From contig JAPVLO010000568.1 in assembly GCA_027257055.1 (NCBI GenBank), positions 1-64,000 on the forward strand: a stretch of DNA of 64,000 bases, read 5' to 3'. Each line of letters begins with the position of its first letter. Within the stretch, counting starts at the first letter, position 1. A program made the position numbers and the translations under genes. Below are positions 48,152-58,774 of the stretch, piece by piece. The notes under the pieces were generated by a model. That model did no database searches and was not told the origin of the DNA. It saw nothing but the letters and a program-made list of their open reading frames with translations. This DNA is from Cephalopachus bancanus (Eukaryota; Chordata; Mammalia; Primates; Tarsiidae).

Positions 48152-48665
48152 CAATATCTTTTACGTGGTCTATGCCATGCTGTGTCACTTGTCTTTATCA
48201 TCTCTCATTAGTATCCCTCTCAAGTTCTTACCCTCTCTGTGCACCTTGACCAAACTGGGCTTCTTTAAACTTCTCAGACAAATCCTGCTCCCTCTTGTCA
48301 CATGGTCTTTGCACATACTGTTGCTTTGGTCTAGGTCTGAAGCTCAACTTATGGGCTCCTACTCTTTCTTCAACTCTTAGGTCACATGCTACCTCCTCAA
48401 GAAAGCCCACCCTATCTACTGTCCCAGACTACATGGTTTCCTTAGTCATTTACCTAAAAGACCCAAATTTTGTTCTTAAACAACACTTTTCTCTGTTTGT
48501 AATGATGTATAATGATATGTTAGTGTGATCAATTGATTAATTTTGTCTCTTCATTGGCTTGGGAGCTCCATAAGAACAAGGAAGATGTCTTCTTTTGCTC
48601 ACTGGTACGTAGCACCTTTCTTGGCCTTTAAATGGCACTCTATGAACGTTTACTAAATGAAGACA
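48152..48665 (+). repeat. L2 LINE ORF2 to 3' end
   Basis: 'catggtctttgcacatactg', 'cacatgctacctcctcaaga', 'gggagctccataagaacaag' and 'cactctatgaacgtttacta' are ordered L2 landmarks up to the terminal module. Confidence 0.8.
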
Positions 48666-48669
48666 AATA

Positions 48670-49655
48670 CTTTATTGAAAAATGCATTATTAATTCTAAC
48701 TAAATGTATAATTATTTTATAAAATCTCTAAATGTTATTGCAAATAAAAATCATAATTTGGGCACAATTATGGTATCCTCTATCTTTGCCATTACTTTTT
48801 TTCCCTTCAGGAGGGTGCAGTCTATTAAAGAAGAGGTTGCTGGTATTTTTTTAAATTGAGTTGTTCATCACCTTAGGAAAGATGGTAACAAAAGTATTCA
48901 TTTAGAATACAAGCTGTAAACAGACTGAATCCTGACTCTATGTTTATGAAGTTAAAACTTTAGAAGTTTATCATCTACAATTGTCATCAGGTAGCAAAAC
49001 ACTTTAATTGGTATTTCAGGACCTAAGAGAAAATGAACTAGGCAAAAGCAAATAGAGTCAGCCATAAAGTTAAAGGGCTTGTTTTTCCACTCTGCCAAGT
49101 GTCTAAGAGGGAATTATTTAATTCAGTTGGTGAGTCAACAAGTCAGTCTAATTCTCTAAATCTGGTTATTTTCCTTGCAAAATGTATTTGTTCTCTTCAC
49201 CATAAAAGCATATTTGCAGAAGGCGTTGACTATGAAATTCTCTTTGCCACAGTTATTGAAAGAGAATATAAAGAGTCACATAATAATTAGGCAGTCAATG
49301 TTCTCAAAACAAGATTAAGATTCTCATTCCTATTCAAAGTCATTCTTTGTCAACTGAGCTATGAAAACTCTCTCCACCCCACAGAGTACCAAATTTTAAA
49401 ACTTATGAAATGTCTCTAACATAAATCCTGAAAACTTATGACAATTTTAGTCACTGGTGATATGTTCTTGCTTAAAATATTTGGAATTATTAAATATTAT
49501 TTTGCCATATTTCAGAATTGAAAGCCCCAGCTGTTTTTCCAACCATGCATATGCATCAAATTAAGAAAAAATTTTTAAAGTCAGAAGAAAGAACAATGCA
49601 TTTTTCTTGGTGGGCATCTTAGGTAATCAGCATGCTACATAACAATATCATCTTG
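48670..49655. other. Unassigned AT-rich DNA
   Basis: No gene or repeat recognised. Confidence 0.5.
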
Positions 49656-49659
49656 TAGT

Positions 49660-49855
49660 TTACAACATACATCACTTAATTTTGTCCTCAGAATAATCCT
49701 ATGAAGACAGGATTCTTATCCTCTCCAGTTCCCAAATGGCAAAACTGAGTGTTGTCCATCATTATCACATAGCAAATGGTGGAACTGGTATTTCATACAT
49801 ATCTCCAGATTTCAAGTCCTATGATCTTTTGCTCTCTACCACTCTGAAAAAAAGA
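49660..49855 (-). repeat. MIR-type SINE, reverse
   Basis: 'aataatcctatgaagacagg', 'ggcaaaactgagtgttg' and 'catagcaaatggtggaactg' follow the reverse MIR order. Confidence 0.7.
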
Positions 49856-50039
49856 GTTTATGATTAAGTTACTGGAAGGATAAGCCAAAATAAATTGCCA
49901 AAGTTTCCAGTATTCCCCAAATCAATAAGGGAAGTCTGAAGGGGTGATAGTGATTATCAAATGTCTTCAGAGTTACTAAGAGCTACTCTTGTTCCTTCTG
50001 CCTCCAGAATGAAGTGAACTCACCTGAAGAATAAAAGTC

Positions 50040-50210
50040 AAGATCTGTTCATTATTGAGCTCCCAGGATATGCCAGACACTGTCCAAGAAACTGGAAATG
50101 CGAAGACAGGTAAGATATGGCCCCTGACCATAGAACCTCACATTTCTTTGGAAGAGATGAAAATATAAACAGGTAGCCGTGAATCAAGTGGTAAATCCAG
50201 TGAAAGAGAT
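50040..50210 (-). repeat. L2 LINE 3' fragment, reverse
   Basis: 'ttattgagctcccaggatat' and 'gccagacactgtccaagaaa' match the reverse L2 3' end. Confidence 0.65.
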
Positions 50211-50319
50211 ATGCAGAAGGTCTTTGGGAACACACAGAAAACCCTCTATCTTGACCTGCAATATGTCAGAGAAGTATCCTGACCAAAGATAGCCCCAAAG
50301 GCCAACTGAGCCTCATGAT

Positions 50320-50430
50320 GCTTTTGGACTAGAAATTTTGTGAGGATAAGAGAACTTATAGTACTTATTTTTGTATCCCTAGCACCTAGTATATGGCTGG
50401 TCCTCAATACATTGGTTTGTTTATCCAAAC
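50320..50430 (+). repeat. L2 LINE 3' end
   Basis: 'atttttgtatccctagcacc' and 'tagtatatggctggtcctca' match the L2 terminal module. Confidence 0.7.
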
Positions 50431-50434
50431 CGAA

Positions 50435-50890
50435 CTGCCTGGTCAGAGATTCTAAGGAAACTCATGAAATACAAATTCTCTCTCTTGGAAACACATATGG
50501 CTCTCAGACCACATGACAATGTCTTTTCAGTTCCTCAGTCAATCCAATATTTCTTACCATGAAATATTTTCAAACATTAATATATTAAAACCTGCGAAAT
50601 TTCCTTCTGTTAAGATTTTGGGCCACACATTAAATTAATTTTTAACTTAAGTTTTCTTCCAGCTTGATGATCTTTTGATCTTATCTCAGATTTCTCTTAT
50701 TTAAAAGAAAAAGTGTTTTGTAGACCAATTAGTGTCTCTTGTATTGAATGGCCTCACATATTATCATTGCAGTTAATAACAACATAAATTGAATGGTCTC
50801 CATTTAATAAGTTATCAAGTTTTGTCAATTATACCTCAACTTTTACTTTTGAAATCTCTGTTTCTTTTTCTTTATTAAAAAAACTCATTC
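50435..50890. other. Unassigned AT-rich DNA
   Basis: No gene or repeat recognised. Confidence 0.5.
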
Positions 50891-50891
50891 A

Positions 50892-51158
50892 GCCAGGTGC
50901 AGTGGCTGAAGTCTGTAATCGCAGCACCCTTTGGGAGGCCGAGGTGAGAGAATTGCCTGAGCCCACTGGTTTGAGACCAATCTGGGCAACTTGGCAAGAC
51001 CTCATATCTACAAAAAAAATCAAAAACTTAGCCAGGCATAGTAGTGCACGACTGTAGTTCTGGCTACTTGGAAGGCTGAGGTGGAAGGATTGCCTGAGCC
51101 CAGCAGGTCAAGGCTGGGGTGGCCGTGAGCATGGGGTGACGGAGTGAGAGTCCAACTC

Positions 51159-51194
<36 letters not shown>

Positions 51195-51211
51195 AACAAC
51201 CAACAAACAAA
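50892..51211 (+). mobile_element. Older Alu dimer with (CAA)n tail
   Basis: Both arms present but diverged ('gccaggtgcagtggctgaag', 'tggtttgagacca', 'gagcccagcaggtcaagg'). The right arm has lost about 20 bases around 'gtggccgtgagcatggggtg'. The A tail has become a CAA array at about 51160-51200. Confidence 0.93.
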
Positions 51212-51239
51212 AAACTACCTTATCCTCCTCTCTTGCCTA

Positions 51240-51390
51240 AACTTTCACATTAATATTCTAATTCCATGCTCACTGAGCTTCCAAAGTGATCTGAAGACTT
51301 TATTTTTCAAAAACCTTTGATGGCTCACCATTGCTAATGGGATAAATTCAACACCCTTTAGCAGAATTTACCAGGCCTTTATATCCTGAA
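51240..51390 (+). repeat. L2 LINE ORF2 fragment
   Basis: 'ccaaagtgatctgaagactt', 'aacctttgatggctcaccat' and 'tgctaatgggataaattcaa' correspond to L2 ORF2 near its 3' end. Confidence 0.7.
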
Positions 51391-51394
51391 AAGT

Positions 51395-51899
51395 GGATAG
51401 GGTTGATATGAATTATATTGTGTTATTTGTAAACAGAATACTCACAGCCCATCATCAATTAGTTATTTCAAGAAATTGAAGTCAGTTTTTAAAAACACTG
51501 TCTTGTGATATCTTAATTTCTTGCCCTGCCAAATATAGTCACAAACCAGGGTTACAAAACTGCTATGCCTAAATGCTGAAAACACTGTCTGTTTGACAAA
51601 AATATTGCTCTCTTGGAGAAAGTGGAAGCTATGAAAATAACTTTTCCACTGATGGAAGGCCCCTGCTGTACTCTCTGATGGTGATTTGGAAATATTTATT
51701 TTAGCAGAATTGGGATTATAACCATTTTCATGCATCAACAGAGGTTCAGGAGTCAGCCCCTCAAGTTCTACTGTCAATTCTCCTGTCAGTTCAACCCTGT
51801 ATTTAGACTTTCCAGGGTCTATTGAAGCTTTAACTACTGAAAACTTTAAAGATATTGTCTCATTCAAAAATATTATAGAGAACTTGCTGTGTTGATTTT

Positions 51900-51949
<50 letters not shown>

Positions 51950-52460
51950 CTTGTCCTTCATACTCTACTAACACACCACTATCTCCAATAATATGGGAGA
52001 TATTTTTGAATTGGTGCCTAAGCAATTGTGGCACATCATACTGAATCATTACCTTCTCCTGCCCAGTCTGGTTTACTTTCAGATACTAAAGGGAATGTTT
52101 TAATTAGAAGGAGAAAATTCTAGTGAGTCAGAGAAATTAAATTGATTAAATTCAAACCTCTCATTTTTGATGTTGGAGTCTGTCTGGCACAACAGCTGGG
52201 GCTTAATTCAGAGGGGATACAACAGTAGTTTGGGTTTTGGAAAATGAGTTATTAATGTTCTCTTCTGAAAAATATCTGCCACTTCCTTTTATTTCCACGC
52301 CTTGATTACTGTTTCTTTATCATACAAAGGTAATAGGGAAAAAAAAAAAAAACAACTAGTGAAGGGTAAGATCAGTTAATGCACCTCTGAGAAGTGAGTG
52401 TAAAAATGAGGGAATCTCTTTCTGTCTGCTATGCTGGGAGTGTCTGAGAATTCCTGGGTG
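51395..52460. other. Unassigned DNA with a TG run
   Basis: A pure TG run lies at 51903-51948. A minus-strand 134-codon frame at 51463-51867 has no recognised family, biased composition or signal; treated as chance. Confidence 0.5.
51903..51948. repeat. (TG)n microsatellite
   Basis: About 23 uninterrupted TG units. Confidence 0.98.
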
Positions 52461-52464
52461 GATG

Positions 52465-52605
52465 ACTGAAATCTGGGTTCAAATTCTGATTCTTCCCTGA
52501 CTGGCTGTGAAGTTGATTCACCCATAAGATAAAGGGTTTGTCCTGGCTGATATGTGTGTGTGCAGGTGTATCTTTAGCTCTAACATTTTCTGACTCTGTG
52601 ATCTA
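52465..52605 (+). repeat. MIR-type SINE
   Basis: 'tctgggttcaaattctgatt', 'ccctgactggctgtgaagtt' and 'tagctctaacattttctgac' follow the MIR order. Confidence 0.65.
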
Positions 52606-52609
52606 GACC

Positions 52610-53000
52610 ATAATCCTGATAAGGATATCCTTTCTGTAATAAAGGGGTTTCCTGGTCTCCTGACTTTCTGCACAAGTATGTGTAATAGAGGGAGAAATGA
52701 AAGAGGAGGAAATACAGAAATGCAAACTGGACCAAGAAATACCACCCTTAGTCCTCTCATTTGTCTCTCTATGGGAAGCTCCAATCATACTTCCTCTGTG
52801 ACTCAGTAGTTTCAGGCCTAGGTCTGACCTTTTACTTCTAAGGGAAACAAGTTGCAGCTTTAGCTTAGGGGCAGAGGAAGAGTGGGCATAATGGTGCTAA
52901 GAGGAGGTAGGTGCTTGTGTCAGATGATAGAGCTGCTCAAGGTAGAACATGGAATATTGTGTAAGGTAAAGCAGAGTGTGAGGTGGTAAAGGATGAAAAC
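52610..53000. other. Unassigned non-coding DNA
   Basis: No gene or repeat recognised. Confidence 0.5.
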
Positions 53001-53004
53001 CATG

Positions 53005-53246
53005 CTTGTGCTAACCATAACAATTGCCACTTACTGATTATTTACTATGTGCTGGGAACTACTGCAGAATATTTACACATGCTAACTGATTGTATCTCTC
53101 AATAACTCTGCGAATTAAGTATGTATGATGAGACAGAAGCTAACAGAGACTAAATGTCTTGCCTAAGGTCCCATTACTAGTAAGTGGTAGAAACAGGACT
53201 AAAACTCTGGTCTGACTATATTCCTAACCATTCTGCCTCAGTGATC
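53005..53246 (-). repeat. MIR SINE, reverse
   Basis: 'tttactatgtgctgggaact', 'ctctcaataactctgcgaat', 'gtcttgcctaaggtcccatt' and 'agtaagtggtagaaacagga' read as a nearly full reverse MIR. Confidence 0.88.
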
Positions 53247-54252
53247 TTACATGGTTGTGATCTGATTTTTTTCCTTTGTTCAAAATTGTGATGGTAACAG
53301 ATGTTGCTTAAAACAAATGAAGTTTGAAAATAATTAATCAGAACCTTTTGTTTTTTGCCTCTGGAGATATAGATATGCAAATATTGGTGAAAATAAGAAA
53401 GAATCTAGAATGTGTATGTAAACAAGTTTATGAACAGAGACTGAAAGTTCCCAGAAGTGAGTTGTGAGTCCACCAAACTTATGCCACTCAACTCTGATTA
53501 TCCTGATCCATCCAGAGGCTTCTAGGTCTTTCCATCTACTCATGTATTCACTTATTTATTCACTTACTTATACATTCACTTAATAAATATTTACTGAGTG
53601 TTTACTAGGTGGCACATTCTATTCCAGGTATTGGGGACACATCAATCAACAAAGCAGCCAAATGTCCCTTCATCCATGGGCTTGAATTCTTGTAGATGGA
53701 GATAGAAATCAATAAAATAAACAATATATTTGAAAACAACAGGTGCTATTGAGAAAAATAAAAGAGAAAAGTACTGAAAGGGTTGTACAATTTTAAATAA
53801 AACAGGGAAGGCCAAGGTGAGAAAGTGTCAGTTGAACAAAACTTAAAGAAGGCAAGAGTCATGTGTATAACTGTGGGAAGACTATTTCAGGTATGGAGAG
53901 TAGATAGTGCGGATGTCCTTAGGTGGAGGCGCATGCCTGTATATTCCAGGAACATCAAGGGAGGCAGTGTGACTGGATTGGAGTAAGCAAGGTTCAGAGG
54001 AATAAGAGAAGGGCCCATAGTGATAATGAAGGACTAGATTGTGACCTTAGGGACCATTATGATGACTTTGGGTTTTATCCTGAGTGACCTGAGAAGTCAT
54101 TGGACATTTTGAGCATGGAAATGACATAATCTGACATGTGGTAAAAAGAGCACTCTGACTTCTTTGTTGAGAATATACCATAGGGGGCTAGAGATAGAAG
54201 CAGGTAGATCAGTTAACTTAAAAGGCTTTTGCAATAATCCAAGGAGGCATGA

Positions 54253-54853
54253 TGTCTGTAATAGCTTCCTGTTGCTGCTGTAACAAATTACGTCAAACTT
54301 GGTGGCTTAAGATAATGAAAATTCATAATTTTATAGGTTTGTAGGTCAGTAGTCAGGTACAGGTATCACTGGATAATAATCAAGATGTTGGCAGACTGTG
54401 TTCCTTTCTTGGGACTCTAGGGACAAGTTTACTTCCTGCTCATTCAAGTTGTTGGGAGAGTATAGTCACGTGTGGTTGCAGGACTGAGGTCCCCTTTTTC
54501 TTGCTGACTGTAATCTTACCTTCTAAAGGCCTTTCTCCAGTCCTTTCACATACCCTCTACATCTTAGAACCATCAACAGGGTGTTGAATCTTTCTCGTGA
54601 TGCCATCTCTCTGACCTTCCTTCCTTTGTCACATCTTTGTCTGTTCCAGCTGGGAAAGATTCTTTGCTTTTCAGGATTTATGTGATTAGATTGAGTCCAC
54701 TCAGATAATGCAGCCAATTGCCCTATCTCCAGGCCAGGATCTTTAATCACATCTACAAAATCCCTGTTGCCATGTAAGATAACACATTCATAGGTTCCAA
54801 GAATTAGAGTGTGTATATAATGGGAAGGAGGGGTCGTTATTCTGTCTACCACA
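54253..54853 (-). mobile_element. MLT1-class MaLR LTR inside L2
   Basis: Reverse orientation: right end 'ggggtcgttattctgtctac' plus caca is the LTR start; 'gataatgcagccaattgccc' and 'tgctgctgtaacaaattacg' follow toward the left end. L2 sequence continues on both sides, so it inserted into an existing L2. Confidence 0.85.
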
Positions 54854-55084
54854 ATGCCTTTTTGAATCAGGGTGTAGGAGTGGAGATAGTGAGGAGGAGT
54901 AGATTCTGGATATGTTTTTAAGGTAGAAACAATGGGATTTGTCCATTTTGTTGAGAATATGCATGAAAGAAAAAATTCAGGGATGATTCCAAGTGGTTTG
55001 GCCTGAGTAATGAGAATAATCGAACTGCCATTAATTGAGATGAGAAAGACTACATGGGCAGGCTTTGAGGGTCTATCTGTCGGG

Positions 55085-55850
55085 ATAGGTTAGGTTATTT
55101 TGTAGTAGCTAATAATCCTAAAATCTCAGTGGTTTTCACAAAGAACATGACAGCCACTTAAACATTTTAAAACATTTTAAAAATAGATTTAGGGGATACA
55201 AACGTGGTTTTCTCACATGGATATACTGTGTAGTGGTAAAGTCTGGGCTTGGCAGTACATTTTTTGTTTGGTCCTTGCCTCGAGGTTTAGTTATAAAGGC
55301 CTTATGGTTCAAAGATTTTCTCAGTTTTATATTTGATAATTGGTAATGAAAATCACTTGCATCTTCCAGTCCTGCAAGCCCCTGGATTTTTAACGAACCC
55401 TTTCTATTTCCTCTCACTTCTGCTTTAAAGCAGACAACTCCTTTCAGAGCTCATCTCTTTCTTGAGGTACATTACATTTTCAACCACAAAGCAACAAGCT
55501 TATTAAGGTCATCATTTATCTTTCAAGTTATTGCAAGTAAACATTTCAGCACTATGTACTGATTACCATCCTTTCTATACTCTGATGACATTTTTTTTCT
55601 CTTCTTATTACCTGACCCCATAACCAATGCCATGTTTTTCTGTTATAGCAGCACCCATTTCTGGCACCCATTTTTCTATCAGTGGGATAGACTATGTCAT
55701 GTGAAAGCATCAAATGACCACAAAACCTTAGTAACTTATAACTGCAAAGGTTTATTTCTTGCTCACACAACTCATTCATATGTATATCATTCATGTCTCT
55801 TCGTTCTGGAACCCACATTGATAAAGCACCTCCTATCTGGATTATTGCTG
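55085..55850. other. Mixed insertion: two related repeat pieces and a reverse L1 3' UTR
   Basis: Pieces at 55085-55145 ('cctaaaatctcagtggtttt') and 55690-55850 ('aaaaccttagtaacttataa', 'gcaaaggtttatttcttgct') look like two copies or halves of one old LTR/MER family that I cannot name. Between them, 55165-55270 ('ggatatactgtgtagtggta', 'aagtctgggcttggcagtac') matches the reverse L1MA/L1PB 3' UTR. Confidence 0.5.
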
Positions 55851-56182
55851 GTCTGATGAGAGAACATAAGAAACCATGTACTGACTCGTAAAGCTCTGTT
55901 TAGAAAGGACACATATCATTTCTGCTCATATTTATTTTGCCTAGGAATAGCCAACTTGATGTCACTGGGATGAGAAGTATCGTCTTCTCCCAGACTGGTT
56001 TAGTAAACATTAAAATACTGTCTAATACAGGAGACTAGATCAAGAATTTGGTCTTGAATATATTAAGTTTGAAATATCTCTTAGACATCCAAGTGGAAAA
56101 ATAAAGCAGGAATTCACATTTGAGAATCTAGAGTTCAGGAGAGACAGAAATTTTAAGAATCTAGATCATATGTAAGATAATT

Positions 56183-56470
56183 TTTTTTTTTTTTTTGAGT
56201 TGGAGTCTCACTCTGTCGCCCAGACTGGAGTGCAGTGGCCGCTTCCGGCCACCGCAGCCTCGACCTGCTGGGCTCCGGCGATCCTTCCACCTCAGCCTTC
56301 CGAGTGGCCGGAATTACAGGCATGTGCTATCACACCTGGCTGATTTTTTGATTTATTGTAGAGTTGAGGTCTCGCTGCCCAGGCGGGTCTCGAACCCGCG
56401 GGCTCAGGCAATCCACTCACCTCAGCCTCCCAAAGGCGCGGGATTACAGGCTGAGCCACCGAGCCCGGCT
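56183..56470 (-). mobile_element. Lineage-specific young Alu dimer, reverse, clean target-site duplication
   Basis: On the minus strand it carries 'gtggctcagcctgtaatcc', a perfect gcgggttcgagacccgc and gtggccggaagcggccac, with a ~16-T left edge. The direct repeats atatgtaagataatt at 56168-56182 and 56471-56485 are identical, which suggests a recent insertion into L2. A 110-codon plus-strand frame is Alu read-through. Confidence 0.97.
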
Positions 56471-56921
56471 ATATGTAAGATAATTAAAGCCAGGAGAGTG
56501 CAGTGGTTACAGTCATCAAAGAAGTGAGTACATCTAGGGAAGAGAAGAGATCTACTATCATTTAGAAATGAAGGAGAAAGAAAAGAAAAAAAAATAAAAA
56601 ATAGAAACGAACAGGGGAAGGAATTGTCAGTGAGTAAGAAGAAAAACATGGGATGTATTGTGTCCTGAAAGCCAAGCAAAGAAATTATTTCAATGATGAA
56701 GCAGTGATCATTTTGTCATACTGCCAATAGGCCAATTAAGATAAAGTCCGAGAATCAATCATTGGCTTCATTAGTGTGGAAATCACTGGTGATCTTGAGA
56801 ACAGTTTTTGTGGGGCAGTGGGTATGAAAGTCTGATTCAAGAGTGCTTAAGAGAGAGTGAGAGGAAATAAATTAATGATGGTTAAAGATGGGATGATGGA
56901 AGGGTAAGTAGAGTCAAGAGA

Positions 56922-57269
56922 TGATTTTGAAAAAATTGAATGTGAGTGATATCAGCATGTTTGTGCGTTAATTTAAAAGATTTATGGTTTGAGGTCTCTC
57001 AATCTTTTAAATTAACACGCAAACACACTGATATCATTCACATTACATTTTTCAAAATCAGGAGGAAGTGTGTGTGTGTGAGGGAGGGGCATATAACTAC
57101 ATAAAGGTACCTGATCCTAAACCAGGGGAAGCGAGGACCAGTTGGAGGCCCAAACATCACCTGCACATATATTACTTATGTACCTAATCCAGACTTATGC
57201 CCCACATCTTTATAATAAAATAAAGTTTAAAAAGACAGTAAGTAGGTTTGAAAAAAAAAAGATTTATAG
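56922..57269 (+). mobile_element. Young L1 insertion carrying an inverted copy of its own 5' flank
   Basis: The L2 host sequence at 56922-56982 is repeated in inverted form at 57001-57060 (about 60 nt, roughly 88% matched by eye, one indel), with an 18-nt spacer. Directly after the inverted copy comes the young L1 3' end (57061 to about 57258): 'gagggaggggcatataacta', 'ctgatcctaaaccaggggaa', 'tgccccacatctttataata' and an impure A tail. The L2 text resumes after a second 'aaaagattta' at 57259, matching 'aaaagattta' at 56975. So the L1 inserted here and the inverted flank copy lies at its 5' junction. Confidence 0.85.
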
Positions 57270-57768
57270 AGTTAGAGTAAGTGATGAGACAGCAACGAAA
57301 GGGATAATGGAACAAAGTCTTTGAGTAGGTGAGAGATTATAGGACGCAGTTCACAAGTTGAAGCTTGGTCTTAGCTAGAATGACAGACAGTCCATTCTTA
57401 GTAACAGTAGAAAATATTGAGCGTATGGTATAAATGCTCATTGGCAGGTAAATGTGTTAGTTGCAGCTTATTGCAGTTCTCTATTGATTTTTCTATTTAA
57501 TCAATGAAACAAGCATAAAGGTCAGCTGAGACCAAGGGGAATAAAGTGTTGGGAAGTTGAAAACAGTGGAAAAATGTGTGAAATAGAACTATGAGAGAAC
57601 AGTAGCGAGAAGAGAATAGGGCAATATAGTTTGGTGACCAGGTAGCATTACTGATCATTCTGAGATCAGTATTCATAAGTTTAAAGGCCAGTCAGCATGG
57701 ATGTGTGTTTTCTCCAGCCACATTTGGACCTGGAAGTAGAGCCAAGGGATAAATGGAAAACTGGATTT

Positions 57769-57791
57769 AACCATGGTTTTTAACCATGGTT
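57769..57791. repeat. Pair of 10-bp palindromes
   Basis: AACCATGGTT occurs at 57769-57778 and 57782-57791, three bases apart. Each is a perfect palindrome. It lies in the doubtful part of the L2. Confidence 0.9.
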
Positions 57792-58214
57792 AGAGTTTTG
57801 CTAATATGAGAATGATAATTTGGGAGAGGAGAAAGGGACTTTGCATTGTATGCAGGTGGTGATTATGACTGCCCATGAGTTTTTTTTTAACTGGATAATA
57901 AGAGAAGTAGTGACACTCAGAGGGTCAGAGATATTGAAAAAATGATAGGTTCACTGAATTGTAAATCTCAGTAGGATTGAAGAAACATGGGACTAAAGTT
58001 ACTCAAGGAAGTGAACTGGAAAGAGAGAAGCAGTGGTTGGAGACTGGGATGAATAAAATTGAAATTACTAAAGGGTTGTAGTTTTATGTAATGACAAGAT
58101 CTGTATATCAACAGCTTTGTTCTCTCTTTTGCCAGAAAATGCACTGCTATTTCTGCTAGCCAAGAAGAAATTTATCTTTATAGCACTAAGAACCCATGGA
58201 GACTCACAGGTTGG

Positions 58215-58385
58215 GGCTTATGGATGACCTTAAATTATCTGGGTCTCTGTTAATCTCATCTCTAAATGGGACCAATAATATTGCCTCTTCATTGAATTAA
58301 TGCAAAGATTAGAAATAATGTATGTAAAAGGTTTGACACATACCATTTATGAGTGTCTATTATTATTGTTGTTAGTTTTCCTTAT
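58215..58385 (+). repeat. MIR SINE, 3' two-thirds
   Basis: 'tctcatctctaaatgggacc', 'aataatattgcctcttcatt' and 'gcaaagattagaaataatgt' followed by 'gtttgacacataccattt' match MIR. Confidence 0.8.
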
Positions 58386-58389
58386 CCCA

Positions 58390-58771
<382 letters not shown>

Positions 58772-58774
58772 CTA

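Larger units (their letters stand above)
53530..58110 (-). mobile_element. Unusually long L2 LINE, reverse, with nested insertions
   Basis: From left to right the text goes from the 3' end back through ORF2: 'ataaatatttactgagtgtt', 'gtgcggatgtccttaggtgg', 'gagcatggaaatgacataat', 'cttttgcaataatccaagga'. After the LTR come 'gattctggatatgtttttaa', 'ttccaagtggtttggcctga' and 'gaactgccattaattgagat', then 'agacatccaagtggaaaaat', 'aatgatgaagcagtgatcat' and 'tctttgagtaggtgagagat'. The segment after about 57.35 kb still resembles L2 but less surely. No intact reverse transcriptase frame. Insertions: MLT1 (54253), other repeats (about 55.1-55.9 kb), Alu (56183) and L1 (56988). Confidence 0.75.

Noticed and set aside
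51463..51867. 134-codon minus-strand frame
   Set aside because: Low-GC region, no recognised family, no supporting signals.
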